Under the pieces are notes generated by a model. That model worked only from the letters and a program-made list of their open reading frames with translations. It searched no databases and had not been told where the DNA came from. The position numbers were made by a program, and so were the translations under genes. Shown here in pieces: positions 1 through 10,380 of a stretch of 64,000 bases of DNA. The DNA comes from Puccinellia tenuiflora (Eukaryota > Streptophyta > Magnoliopsida > Poales > Poaceae). How positions within the stretch are numbered: the stretch's first letter is position 1; each line of letters opens with the position of its first letter. Location of the stretch: the NCBI GenBank assembly GCA_012064385.1, contig QRDG01000131.1:109790-173789 (forward strand), in the 5' to 3' direction.

Positions 1-625
1 GGTGGATGTAGCCACTAGAGTCTGTTTAGAAGACTTCCATGAGATGGCTGTCCCACCGTGTAGGAACACAAAACCGGTCTGTGATCTGGCATTATGGGGG
101 TCAGATAAGTAGCCAGCATCGGTATATCCAATCATATCAATGTCCAGATTTTTCTGAAATTGAAAGAATAGGCCAAGATCCTTTGTGCCTTGGAGATATC
201 GAAAGATATTCTTGACTCCCGCCCAATGGCGTTTAGTGGGAGTTGCGCTATGTCTAGCTAGTAAATTCACTGCAAATGCAATATCAGGCCTGGTGCAATT
301 TGCAAGATACATAAGCGCTCCAACTGCACTGAGATATGGAACCTCTGATCCCAATATCTCTTCTCTGTCATCCCTTGGTCTAAATTGATCTTTCTCTACG
401 TCTAGAGATCGAACAGCCATGGGAGTTTTCGATGGATAGGATTTGTCCATATTGAATTTTTCCAATATTTTCTGGATATAGGCGGTTTGATGAACCAAAA
501 TACCTGAGGGAAGGTGCTCGAGTTGTAATCCCAAGCAAAATTTGGTCTTACCCAAATCCTTCATCTCAAATTCCGTCTTTAGGTGATTGCGTGCTTCATC
601 AATATCTTGTGTGTTGCCTATGATA
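1..625 (-). pseudogene. Copia pol, end of RT and RNase H region (frame-shifted segment)
   Basis: Reading the minus strand from about 625 down to 1, in a different frame from the upstream RT segment, gives an open translation with Copia landmarks: DLGKTKFCLGL, RPDIAFAVNLLARHS, FRYLQGT, then GYTDAGYLSDP and SWKSSKQTLVATST of the RNase H domain. It continues off the window. It has no start codon of its own and is the downstream part of the pol at 626-2065, separated from it by a small deletion in the active site. Confidence 0.85.
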
Positions 626-2065
626 TTAACCATGGACATACACTGAAATAATGCAAAATCCTGTTGCGGATCTTTTGATGAAAACACATGGACAATCATC
701 ATTATTGGAGTATCCCTTTTTCAAGAGGAACTCACTAAGTCGGTTGTACCACATTCGTCCCGACTGTTTTAAGCCGTATAAAGACTTATTTAGTTTTACA
801 CAATATGCGTTGCGTTTTGCGTTTGGATTCGGGACTGGGACTCCATCAGGAACCCTCATGTATATGTCCGAATCAAGTGAGCCGTAAAGGTAAGCGGTCA
901 CTACGTCCATCAACTGCATAGATAGACGATTTTGTACTGCCATTGAAATAAGATATCGGAAAGTAATACCACTCATTACTGGAGAATATGTTTCATTGAA
1001 ATCAATGCCTGGTCTCTGCGTGAAACCTTGGGATACAAGCCTTGCTTTATATCTCACCACCTCATTGTTCTCGTTCCTCTTACGAACGAAAACCCATTTG
1101 AAGCCCACAGGGAAAACTTTGGGATGTGTAGGTATTGCATCCGTGAATACCTTTCTTTTATTGAGCGAGGCTAGTTCTACTTTGATTGCATCCTTCCATT
1201 TAGGCCAGTCGGAGCGTTTCTCACACTCTGCCATGGTCTTTGGATCATGATCATTTAGAAGGTTGTTTGCAACTGTAGTTGAGAAATATATGTCGACAAT
1301 TGTAGACTTACGATTGTAAGATTCTCCAGAATCTATATAGTTTGTGGAAATTTCATTTACCCCTGTTGACTGTTCGTGATTTCCCAATACGATTGAGTCA
1401 GGGTTTTCCGATGTCCCAGTCATTGAGTGCACAACTGAGCTGGGTTGTGGAGGTTGTCCTTCCACTGGGTGTTCATTACCCATATGATGATTATCAACGC
1501 TAGGTTGATTTACATTTACTGGTTCAGAGGGTTTCTTCCTCTGTTTCCTTTGTTGCTTGCGAGGAGCTGAATCCTGTTCCTTGGCCGTACTTCTCCCCCT
1601 CTTCCTTTGAATAGGGGGTTGAGTGGTTTTTGTTGGTACCTCCACTCTTTCAGGCGCATTTTTGGCAGGATTATAGGATTTTGTAACACCTTTATAGTCA
1701 GTAAATGAATCTGGCAGATTATTTGCAATATGTTGCAAATCAATTATTTTTCGAACTTGAAGTTCAGTTTCTTGAGTACGTGGATCAGATGAGGAAATGG
1801 CTTGGGCATCCCAATCGATTTCCGGGCATTCTGTTTGGTACTTGATGTCTCCCCCTAATGCCGGGAAATGGTCCTCATCGAAGATGCAATCAGCGTGACG
1901 GGCTGTGAATAGATCCCCTGTGAGGGGTTCAAGGTACTTGATTATCGACGGTGATTTGTACCCCACATAGATCCCCAATTTTCTATGTGGGCCCATGGAT
2001 GTACGCTGCGGTGGTGAGATCGGCACATATGTGGCGCATCCGAATTTACGCAGATAGATTTCCAC
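626..2065 (-). pseudogene. Copia pol, integrase C-terminus and reverse transcriptase segment
   Basis: This 479-codon open frame starts in the integrase C-terminal part (KLGIYVGY, the usual Copia GKR/GKE-like region) and passes through a basic linker. It then enters the RT: FKWVFVRKRN, YKARLVSQGFTQ, ETYSPV, DVVTAYLYG and SLYGLKQSGRMWY. It ends at the catalytic box: SVYV is followed by H-G-stop where Copia RTs have two aspartates. The downstream frame resumes at once with NIIG, so a loss of about two bases in the active-site codons is the simplest reading. Catalytic activity from this copy is excluded. Confidence 0.9.
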
Positions 2066-2999
2066 GTAATAATTGCAGAGGGGAAGTGCTGTTATATGCA
2101 GTTGGTCGCAATTGAATTAAGTCAGCAGCGTGTAAAACTGCGTGACCCCAACATGAAGTTGGTAAGTTGCAATTCATTAGTAAGGGTCGTGCAATGAGCT
2201 TAATTCTCTTAATTAGAGATTCAGCCAATCCATTTTGTGTGTGGACATATGGGACCGAGTGCTGAACTTCAATTCCTAGGGCCATACAATAATCATTGAA
2301 GGCACGTGAGGAAAATTCAGCAGCATTGTCCATTCGAATTGATTTAATTCGATTCTCAGGATAATGAGCTTGTAATTTAATAACTTGCCTCATTATTTTG
2401 GCCAATGCATGGTTTCGTGTGGATAATAGACACACATGAGACCATCGTGTAGATGCGTGAATTAGAACCATGAAGTACCTAAAAGGTCCAGATAATGGTT
2501 GGATAGGACCACAAATTTCGCCTTGAATTCGTTCAAGGAATTGGAGTGGTTCCGCTTGAATTTTAAGATGTGATGGTCTTAAAATGAGTTTCCCAGTAGC
2601 ACAAGCAGTGCAAATAAAATCCGAAGATTGTGGGAATTTAGCTTCATTTAAGTCATGACCATTGGAATTGCAGATAATTTTTCTCATCATCCCGACACCG
2701 GGATGACCAAGGCGATCATGCCAAGTTTGGAATGCATTGACATTCTGAAAAATTACCTTATATGCAACATGTGCTACGGGTTTAATGTATGTGTAGTACA
2801 ATCCTGATGATAAAGAGGGAATTTTCTCAAATATTTGTTTGCCATATCCGTTGTCTTTGGTAAAGAGGAGATATTCCTCCTTGTTGTCCTCATGGGTTTC
2901 AATGTGAAAACCATTTTTGCGGATATCTCTATAACCTATGAGGGTACGAGTTGAATCGGGATACAATAAAGCATCCTCAATTATAATTTGTGTACCCAT
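2046..2999 (-). pseudogene. Copia pol, GAG pre-integrase and integrase core segment
   Basis: The translation has the GAG-pre-integrase zinc finger (WHDRLGHPGVGMM, then CTACATGK) and an integrase core with RYFMVLIHASTRW, a DNAAEF box, and the HTQNGLAESLIKRI box bearing the catalytic glutamate. The first acidic position reads IHAST where an aspartate is usual (IDAST), so the catalytic triad may be degraded. The frame ends at 2046 after PLQLLRGN, and the continuation is in another frame (626-2065), so a small frameshifting deletion lies near 2050. The methionine at 2999 is internal to pol: the upstream part is at 8939-9097, beyond the hAT element. Confidence 0.88.
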
Positions 3000-4045
3000 A
3001 GGCAGGGGTGGAGCTAGAAAAAATTACCCTGGTGCACACCTTTAAACTACCAAGAGCATCTGTAGCAGTGACCGTAAACCACGGAACCGAAAACGCGGTT
3101 TACGGTTCGTGTTTTGGGTAGTTTCTGGGCTCAAAAGTCGCCGCGTAGAACAAAAACTCAAAACAAAACTGTAAAAAGGAATATGTCGCAGGATATTTAT
3201 CTTCTTCCACCTTCATTTTTTTCCTCATTAGCTAGCCTCTAGAATCAACAAAATCGGGACCGAGCGGAAGCCCGGCTTCCGCGTCCTGCAACGCAGCTAG
3301 CAAGCACCGGCGGACCTAGCGTCCCTGTTGCCTGCCCGGGCTTCCGGCCGGCCGGCAAAGCCTATTTAATGGTCATTTGTTACATAATTAGCATAATCAG
3401 TCATAGTATTAAGTATTTGTCCAGGCTTTACAATTTTTCTGTGTCCGCCAATGCTAGCAAGCATGCAGCAGGTGAATCGATCGATTCGTCCACCGGCCGT
3501 GCGCAGCTAGCTAGCAAGCAAGCAGGTAGACAAGTCGTCGACCTGCCGTGCCGCGCCCATGTATTCCGGCGAACTTGGCCGGAAACGGCCGTATTCTGAC
3601 GAGATTGGCGGAAAACAGACGTATTGCGGCGACTTCCACGGCGGAAGGTCACCGACGGGTGCTGAATATTCATCCCGTCAATACCTCGCGCCGTTTTCAG
3701 ACCCTCCTCCATCACGTCCCTCCTCTCATATAATTTACATTTTTTACAAATGATCAATTATCACCATAATTATCATTGCTTTTTCCATACTACAAATAAA
3801 TCACCATAGTTTGCATCCCCTTTTGTACCAACGATCGATCGCCATAGTTTACATTACTGTTTGCGCACTATCAACGAATCAAAGTTTATGTTTCTTTCTT
3901 CATCCTACCATTAATCTCTATTTATATCTAAACCACCAATGCAAATCTGTTTAGAAGGCCAGCAACAGGCATATATAGATTACTGGTTAGTTTTCTTAGC
4001 GGATATATTTTTTTTTTTTTTTTTGAGGGGAACGCCATAACTTTA

Positions 4046-7000
4046 TTAATCAATTAACACAGGAATACAAATATCGTTTGGTATTTGGCCTAGCCAAACA
4101 TGGCGGCCAAATCCACGAGAAACGGAGGACCTAGCTAACCCATGTGCCTCCGTATTAGACTCCCTTCGCTCATGTACATAGGTAACCTCAGCGAAGTCTC
4201 TGAACCTGGATTTAATCTCATGAATCACACTACTGAATTTGCCCATGTAGTCTCCTTCCAGGCTATTTACCACTTCCATGCAATCAGAAGCTACTTTTAT
4301 ACGATGGAGATGTAGGTCAGCTGCCAGAGCAAGCGCTTCCCTGCATGCCACTGCCTCGAGGGTTGAAGGATCAGTGATACCAGGTATCACTACCACCGAA
4401 GCACCCAGATATTCTCCGGACGACGATCGACATACTGCAGCTGCAGTACCTACGCTGTCCGTCTTCTTCAGAGCGGCATCAACATTTATTTTGGCTACGC
4501 CAGCTGGTGGCGCAATCCATCTCCTCACCGGCGCGCCATGAACTATTGGCTGTTTCACAGTCTTCTTTGTCGAAGCCATTTCAAGATCATAAAGAAAAGA
4601 TTCCACAAAGGAATGTGTAGTCAGCGGACTTTGGAAAACTCCTTCGTGGATCGCCTTCCTCCTTGCGTACCAAATCGCCCATAGTGTAACAAAACACCTG
4701 GTCAGCTCATCACTTTTCAAGGTATTGATCATAGTAAAAATCCAGCTCCTTGCATCCGGCTCCGACGTTTCCATCAGATGCTCAGTAAGCATTTCCGGTG
4801 CTAGGGCCCAGACACACCGACTCATGTTACACTCAAGAAGGGAGTGACGCCATGAGTCCTGAGCACCACACAAACTGCAGCTACTATCAGTTGCCATATT
4901 GCGATGGTGCCTTACATCACCTGTCGGTATCGATTGTTTGGCAAGTCGCCAAAGGAAAACTCGAATCTTGGATGGAACCTGCACCCTCCACAGTGTTGTC
5001 CAACTTCTTTCCTCCCGCTGGTTGTCAGACCCAGAGGCTGAACCATATAACCATGCCTCTCTACGGCGTCTCGAGGACACAATCATTTTATAAGCTGAAC
5101 GCACCGAAAAAACACCATTTCTCTCCGGGTGCCATGCCCAGAAGTCATCAAATCTTGCTGTTCCAATGGGAATTGACCTGATAACCTCAATGTCCATCGG
5201 TAAGAAGAATTGTAGCAATTTTTGAATATTCCAGCTCGCAGATGTATTGTCAATAAACTCTGCAACTGTAATAGGGGGATCGTCCTGCAAACATGCAATA
5301 GGCCGAAGCATGGTATCCCTAGGGAGCCAGTTATCATTCCATGCATGTGTCATTTCACCTGATCCAATCCGGCGAATTAAGCCTTGTTGTAGTGTTTGTT
5401 TGCCCTCCATAATAGCTCGCCAGATCTTTGATGGTTTAGCCCCCAATCCTGCCTCAAGAAAACTAGTGTTGGGGAAGTAAACAGCCTTCAAAATCCTAGC
5501 ACTCAAAGTGTCAGGATTCTGAAGTATTCTCCATGCCTGCCTTGCCAATAATGCTAGATTGAACAACTCAATATCTCTGAACCCTAGACCTCCAGCAAAC
5601 TTGGGTGTGGTCATCTCCTCCCATGATACCCAACATGTCTTCCTCTTGCCATCACGACATCCCCACCAAAAATTACGTAGGAGTCCATTGATGTGTTGGC
5701 AGAGTCCTGCCGGTAGTTTAAAACATGACATGGAGTATGTAGGAATTGCCTGTGCAACTGATTTGATAAGGATCTCTTTCCCTCCAGTTGATAGAAGCAT
5801 TTCAAGCCAGCCTTGTACACGCTTCCAAACTCGGTCACTTAGGTATTTGAAAGCACCATTAGTAGACCGACCTACATCAGAAGGCATCCCTAGATATTTC
5901 TCATTTAGAGACTCATTCTGAACATTTAACTTGTCCTTCATTGCAGTTCTAACATCCTGCGGACAACCTTTACTAAAGAACACCGATGATTTATCTAAAT
6001 TTATCCTCTGACCTGAAGCTTGACAATAAGATTCCAAAACTTCAGAAACTTCTCCAGCTCCCTCCACACTCGCATTCACAAACAGCAGGCTGTCATCTGC
6101 GAACAATAGATGGTTGACTGCCGGAGCAGTGCAAGCCACCTTTAATCCTTGTAGGTTTGATGACGGAACAACACTTCTAGATTTTAAAAGGCACGAGAGG
6201 CCCTCTGCTGCAAGCAAAAACAAATAAGGCGAGATCGGATCCCCCTGACGGATACCGCGAGATGGCTTAAAAGACTCTGTCGATGATCCGTTAAATAAGA
6301 CTGAGAATGTGACCGAGGAGACCATTCTCATCACAAGATTGACCCAAGAAGGGTGAAAACCCATTCGTATCATGATCGCTTGGAGGTAGCTCCACTCCAC
6401 CCGATCATATGCTTTCCGCATGTCCAGCTTAAGAGCACAGTGTCGGTGTTTCTTGGATTTGTTCCTCTTCATAAAATGTAAGCACTCATAAGCTGTAATT
6501 ATATTGTCGGTGATCAGCCTTCCAGGCACAAAGGCCGACTGTTCTTGTGAAATAATATCCGGCAATATGCTTTTCAACCTGTTAGCGAGAACTTTGGATG
6601 CAATTTTGTAGATAACATTGCATAAACTGATAGGACGAAACTGACCTAATTCAGTCGGGCTGGCTACCTTCGGTATTAGCACAATGAAGGTGTCATTTAT
6701 TTCCTCCGGGCTATCTTCACCACGAAGTATGCGAAGTACTGCAGCAGTAACTTCAGTCCCACAAAGGCCCCAATTTCTCTGGAAAAAATGTGCGGGAAAT
6801 CCATCGGGTCCCGGAGCTTTGGTGGGAAACATCTGATATAGAGCCGATTTGATCTCTTCCTCTTTGTATGGAGCTGTGAGTCCCTCATTCATCAAATCCG
6901 TAACTGACTTAGGGACAGTGCCTAGTACATCCTCCATACCGTTTGTGCCTTCCGACGCAAACAAGTCCTGATAAAAGTCACGGGCCATCTTTGATAGCTC

Positions 7001-8173
7001 ATGCGGATCATCAGTAACCTCACCATCATTTTTGAGAAGGCGAGTAATTTTATTTTTCTTATTTTGCCTGCTAGCACGCTGGTGGAAGAAATGCGTGTTT
7101 TTATCTCCTTCTGATAGCCATTGCACTCGGGATCGCTGCCTCCACATTACTTCCTCCCTATGATGCAGCTCAGCTATATGATCACATATCTTTATCTCTT
7201 CATGGTTCGGGCCAACCCTGTCAGGTCTCGAACGCACGCGTTCCAGCTCTCTCTTCTGATCCCGAAGCTGTTTCCGAACACTACCAAAAGTGTTCGTATT
7301 CCAGTCTGCTAGACTGTTTGAAACCGATGTGAGTTTGGACTTTAGTTCTGCAACACTAGTTCCTTTCTCACCCACCCGCCAAGTGTCAGATAGAAAAGGA
7401 TCAAAATCATCGTGTGACTCCCACATGACTTCATATCGGAAATTTTTCTTCCCTTGTCTATTGACAATTTCTGCCGGTACAAATCTCAGCAGAATTGGCG
7501 AGTGGTCTGAAGTAGCTGCCGTCAAATGCTCAAGGGTAGCTAAAGGGTACCGCGCACTCCAGCTCGGGGATGCTAAAGCACGATCAAGACGCGTACGGCA
7601 GTACGTACCACCTGCAACTTTCTTCTCAAAAGTCCATGGTAGACCAATGTAGCCCAAATCAGCCAATCCACATATATCCACCGTTTCACGAAACGCCGCG
7701 ATCTGGGCGCCACTTCTTTCATTCACTCCCACATGTTCCTCCCTATGGAGTACTTCATTGAAGTCACCAATACACAGCCAAGGTAGGTCTGATGATGATT
7801 TGACAAATTTCAGCATATCCCATGTTTTGAACCTTTCTCGAACTTGAGCTTCTCCGTACACACAGGTCAACCGCCATCGTTCCATAACAGAAGAAGAAAC
7901 AATAGCATCAATATGGTACTGAGAATAAGGCAAAATCTCTATATTTATTTCATTATTCCAAAAAATTCCTAGGCCACCGCTGCGACCGGAACTACTCACA
8001 GCAAAGGCGTTATCATAACCTAGCGTTTTCGCTAGTCCTTCCACTCTTAGTTTGTGTAACTGAGTCTCGACTACACAAAGAATCGAGGGGGCATTTGTCC
8101 GTGCCAAAACACGAAGTTCGTTGATCGTCGCGGCCATGCCAATTCCACGACAATTCCAACAATAAATGATCAT
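4046..8173 (-). CDS. LINE ORF2: endonuclease, reverse transcriptase, zinc-binding and RNase H
   Basis: This is a 1375-residue open frame with all expected domains. An APE-type endonuclease occupies about residues 1-230 (WNCRGIG, CVVETQL, CIGDFNEV, SDHSPILL). A reverse transcriptase occupies about 480-760 (FRPISLCNV, DMRKAYDRV, GIRQGDPISPYLF, catalytic FADDSLLF). A zf-RVT region lies at about 1000-1130 (WRVQVPSKIRVFLWRL, then a Cys/His cluster around CSLCGAQDSWRHSLLEC). The C-terminal RNase H has its acidic residues (NVDAA, EAVACREAL, ASDCMEVV, RESNTEAHGLAR). A C-terminal RNase H marks the plant L1 subgroup. The ATG at 8173 overlaps the ORF1 stop, suggesting reinitiation. No break was seen, so the enzyme is potentially active. 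Confidence 0.93.
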   Translation of the reverse strand: MIIYCWNCRGIGMAATINELRVLARTNAPSILCVVETQLHKLRVEGLAKTLGYDNAFAVSSSGRSGGLGIFWNNEINIEILPYSQYHIDAIVSSSVMERWRLTCVYGEAQVRERFKTWDMLKFVKSSSDLPWLCIGDFNEVLHREEHVGVNERSGAQIAAFRETVDICGLADLGYIGLPWTFEKKVAGGTYCRTRLDRALASPSWSARYPLATLEHLTAATSDHSPILLRFVPAEIVNRQGKKNFRYEVMWESHDDFDPFLSDTWRVGEKGTSVAELKSKLTSVSNSLADWNTNTFGSVRKQLRDQKRELERVRSRPDRVGPNHEEIKICDHIAELHHREEVMWRQRSRVQWLSEGDKNTHFFHQRASRQNKKNKITRLLKNDGEVTDDPHELSKMARDFYQDLFASEGTNGMEDVLGTVPKSVTDLMNEGLTAPYKEEEIKSALYQMFPTKAPGPDGFPAHFFQRNWGLCGTEVTAAVLRILRGEDSPEEINDTFIVLIPKVASPTELGQFRPISLCNVIYKIASKVLANRLKSILPDIISQEQSAFVPGRLITDNIITAYECLHFMKRNKSKKHRHCALKLDMRKAYDRVEWSYLQAIMIRMGFHPSWVNLVMRMVSSVTFSVLFNGSSTESFKPSRGIRQGDPISPYLFLLAAEGLSCLLKSRSVVPSSNLQGLKVACTAPAVNHLLFADDSLLFVNASVEGAGEVSEVLESYCQASGQRINLDKSSVFFSKGCPQDVRTAMKDKLNVQNESLNEKYLGMPSDVGRSTNGAFKYLSDRVWKRVQGWLEMLLSTGGKEILIKSVAQAIPTYSMSCFKLPAGLCQHINGLLRNFWWGCRDGKRKTCWVSWEEMTTPKFAGGLGFRDIELFNLALLARQAWRILQNPDTLSARILKAVYFPNTSFLEAGLGAKPSKIWRAIMEGKQTLQQGLIRRIGSGEMTHAWNDNWLPRDTMLRPIACLQDDPPITVAEFIDNTSASWNIQKLLQFFLPMDIEVIRSIPIGTARFDDFWAWHPERNGVFSVRSAYKMIVSSRRRREAWLYGSASGSDNQREERSWTTLWRVQVPSKIRVFLWRLAKQSIPTGDVRHHRNMATDSSCSLCGAQDSWRHSLLECNMSRCVWALAPEMLTEHLMETSEPDARSWIFTMINTLKSDELTRCFVTLWAIWYARRKAIHEGVFQSPLTTHSFVESFLYDLEMASTKKTVKQPIVHGAPVRRWIAPPAGVAKINVDAALKKTDSVGTAAAVCRSSSGEYLGASVVVIPGITDPSTLEAVACREALALAADLHLHRIKVASDCMEVVNSLEGDYMGKFSSVIHEIKSRFRDFAEVTYVHERRESNTEAHGLARSSVSRGFGRHVWLGQIPNDICIPVLID

Positions 8174-8454
8174 TGTGCCCGGCGGTCCTCCCCACTGGAG
8201 GCCGCCGATCCTTTCGCAGTTGAGTTTTGCTTTCCTGTCAATCCCGCTGTGATCCCAGCTTCAGCAGTCACTCCTGCCTTCTTTAGTTTCTTCAACTTCT
8301 CCAGCGGCCCAAGCCACTTGACAGCCAGCCAACGTCCAAACTCCCCTCTACCAAGAGCCAAGAGTTCGTCTCCACACCGCTTGAGTTTCTTCAGCAGCTC
8401 ATCCAGGTCACAGACCCTTCCTTCTCCTTTCCTCGCCTTGGAGCTCTCAGCCAT
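8170..8454 (-). CDS. LINE ORF1, shortened
   Basis: The chosen start is the methionine of MAESSKARKGEGRV at 8454. An upstream in-frame ATG at 8490 would add 12 residues. The N-terminus resembles plant L1 ORF1 (a charged start, then a leucine-rich DLDELLKKLK segment), but the product is only about 94 residues against several hundred in full-length plant ORF1 proteins. No CCHC knuckle or RRM-like core is present. The natural reading is an in-frame internal deletion that kept the N-terminus and the C-terminal tail. The stop at 8170-8172 overlaps the ORF2 start in an ATGA arrangement. Confidence 0.6.
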   Translation of the reverse strand: MAESSKARKGEGRVCDLDELLKKLKRCGDELLALGRGEFGRWLAVKWLGPLEKLKKLKKAGVTAEAGITAGLTGKQNSTAKGSAASSGEDRRAQ

Positions 8455-8938
8455 GGCGATCGTAGCCTCCCCTATCGCTCCACACCTCAAACCCTAACCT
8501 TCCAGCCGTTCTACCAAGACCAGGCAGCCGACCAGAGTCAGCCCCTTGATCAGCCCGAGTATACAGGAGGATGGAGGGGAGTAGGAGCGTGGGATCAGAG
8601 GAATTCCGCCGGCGGAGATGGGATCGCCGCCGCCGTCACATAGATCCCCTCACACAGGATGTTGGATCGGTTCTTAGCGGATATATCGATACGCCACATG
8701 GACCATCCCACCGGCCCATTTACAAGCTAGACATAGCTGTAGGGTGAAGGCTCAAACAGGACACTTTGTGGCCTAGATTGCACGCTTGCCGCTGCGGATT
8801 TCGTTGGACCTGGTGCACTCCTACTGAACTAACCTGGTGCACGAGCTGATATTTAGGCTAATCGCTACTAATTTTTCTGCTCGACCCTGGTGCCTGTGCA
8901 CCAGGTGCGGACTATGTAGCTCCGCCCCTGCCCATAGG

Positions 8939-9097
8939 GAGGGTAAATATGGCACGACCTGTGCCAACAATTACCGCATCGCGCCCCGCGATTGTTAAAA
9001 TATCTCCATTTAACTTTTTGAGAGTTTGGAAATACTTCATTTCCCTAAGTATAGAGTTTGTGGTACCACTGTCCACAAGGCACATTTCCTCCTCCAT
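8939..9097 (-). pseudogene. Copia pol, aspartic protease start
   Basis: The minus-strand frame contains CLVDSGTTNSILREM, the Copia aspartic protease motif D-S-G-T/A-T, followed by FQTLKK and GRAIFTLPM. It then runs into the hAT insertion and continues in the integrase segment that starts at 2999. It is the N-terminal end of the pol frame. Confidence 0.85.
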
Positions 9098-9324
9098 TTG
9101 GATTGACTCCCGTAGAAATCTATATATTGAAATGTAGAATTTTCATTAATGAAAAGACTGTATTGGATATATAGAATACATACAACTTTATTGATATCAA
9201 AGTGCTGATACAATATATATTGTGATTTACAATATAGGGTGATGACAACAACAATAATAATATGTTTTTATTACAACAATTTTTATGGATGTAGACAAAT
9301 ATACTATCTAATGGAGTTGATTGA
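9098..9324 (-). other. AT-rich spacer between Copia gag and pol
   Basis: This is about 230 bp of AT-rich sequence between the gag stop (9325) and the open protease frame. In sense (minus strand) it contains an AATAAA hexamer around 9190 and a TATATAG sequence resembling a splice acceptor just before the pol frame opens at about 9119. Gag and pol of this element are therefore separate ORFs. Some plant Copia elements make a short gag-only RNA by splicing and early polyadenylation; whether this spacer does so is inference. Confidence 0.45.
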
Positions 9325-10380
9325 CTAGTCAAAGTCTCCGAACACGTCGTTGGAGGCGTATTCGATTATCATATTCTCCTTGTCCATGGAGTCATGTGGT
9401 AAATGGAATTCTCCGGTGTTGCTTGGTGTTCCTTGAACATCTTGCGAACATCCATCTTCCTTGTTATTATCAGGTTGAAGATTGAAGTGTGCTTCATATC
9501 TTGCTCCTTGGGCATGTCTGTTACGTCCCGTGGATTGCAGGTAGAGGTTTACCAGATGTTTTGGGGTGGGGCATTTCTTGGTGACATGCTTGTGGCATCC
9601 ACATTTCTGGCAAAGATTAGTTTTGTCAAACTTGTTCTTTGATATGCCCTTTCCCTTGTCTGAATTGTGTGGCTTGTTCTTCTTGTTGCGGTTGCGGTTA
9701 CCCTTAAAGTTCTTGTTACGGCCTTTGAACGAGCCATTGAACTTAGTGTTTTTCTGAAAATTTGCATGTACCTCAGGTAGAGGGGCAGCCCCAACTGGGC
9801 GTTGATGACTATTCTTTAAAAGAAGTTCATCATGTTTCTCTGCCTGGAGGAGCACATGTATAAGTTCAGAATAAACTTGGTAATCCCTGGCACGATATTG
9901 TTGCTGTAGGATCCTATCAGCGGGGAGCATAGTTGATAGAGTTTTTTCTATCTTCTCCACTTCTGAAGGTTCCTTCTCGCAAAAACGCAACTTTGAACAG
10001 ATCTTATGAACCTCATGATTATAAGCTCCAACAGATTTGAAATCCTGAAGTCTTAAATGGGTCCACTCATGAGTAGCTTCAGGCAGTATGACTGCCTTTT
10101 GCCGTTCATATCTAGTTTTGAGTGCTTGCCACATATTGCTTGGAGATTCCTCCATTAAATATTCAGATTTTAGATCTGGGTGAATATGGTTCCTTATAAG
10201 GTATAAAGCACCATATTTATGTTGCTCAGTTAATTGTGCAACTCCTGCCTGAGGAGGATCCTCAGGTGGTATGAGTGCGGCTGCCATTCCACGGGATGAA
10301 AGACTAACTTTAACATCCATAGCCCATGTAGGGTAGTTGTGTCCGTCGAGCGCGAGCTCTTCAAATTCTTTGACGGTCAT
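9325..10380 (-). CDS. Copia gag (capsid and nucleocapsid)
   Basis: This is an intact 351-residue protein. The first half matches the Copia gag (UBN2/Retrotran_gag-like) pattern: LDGHNYPTWAMDVK at residues 10-23, then MWQALKTRYERQ, and a helical region. A basic Asn/Lys-rich stretch follows, then a CCHC knuckle CQKCGCHKHVTKKC (C-X2-C-X4-H-X4-C). It assembles the particle and packages the RNA. A separate stop before pol means gag is not fused to protease in this copy. Confidence 0.9.
   Translation of the reverse strand: MTVKEFEELALDGHNYPTWAMDVKVSLSSRGMAAALIPPEDPPQAGVAQLTEQHKYGALYLIRNHIHPDLKSEYLMEESPSNMWQALKTRYERQKAVILPEATHEWTHLRLQDFKSVGAYNHEVHKICSKLRFCEKEPSEVEKIEKTLSTMLPADRILQQQYRARDYQVYSELIHVLLQAEKHDELLLKNSHQRPVGAAPLPEVHANFQKNTKFNGSFKGRNKNFKGNRNRNKKNKPHNSDKGKGISKNKFDKTNLCQKCGCHKHVTKKCPTPKHLVNLYLQSTGRNRHAQGARYEAHFNLQPDNNKEDGCSQDVQGTPSNTGEFHLPHDSMDKENMIIEYASNDVFGDFD

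Larger units (their letters stand above)
4009..8670 (-). mobile_element. Near-complete L1-type LINE inserted in the hAT element
   Basis: The minus-strand element ends in a poly(A) tract (T-run at about 4009-4024) and is bracketed by a 16-bp direct repeat, TTCTTAGCGGATATAT, at 3993-4008 and 8671-8686. A long TSD plus poly(A) is the signature of target-primed reverse transcription. It carries about 180 bp of 5' UTR, a short ORF1 and an uninterrupted ORF2 overlapping it by a few bases. A perfect TSD and an open ORF2 indicate a recent insertion. Confidence 0.93.
3003..8930. mobile_element. Non-autonomous hAT element inserted in Copia pol
   Basis: The ends are inverted: CAGGGGTGGAGCTA at the left, and the reverse complement of the right end reads CAGGGGCGGAGCTA. 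It is flanked by an exact 8-bp duplication, CCCATAGG, at 2995-3002 and 8931-8938. TIR style and 8-bp TSD are diagnostic of hAT. Subterminal CTGGTGCAC motifs recur at both ends. Without the LINE at 4009-8670 the element is only about 1.25 kb and has no transposase-like ORF, so it must have been moved by a transposase in trans. The Copia reading frame continues across the TSD. Confidence 0.9.
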
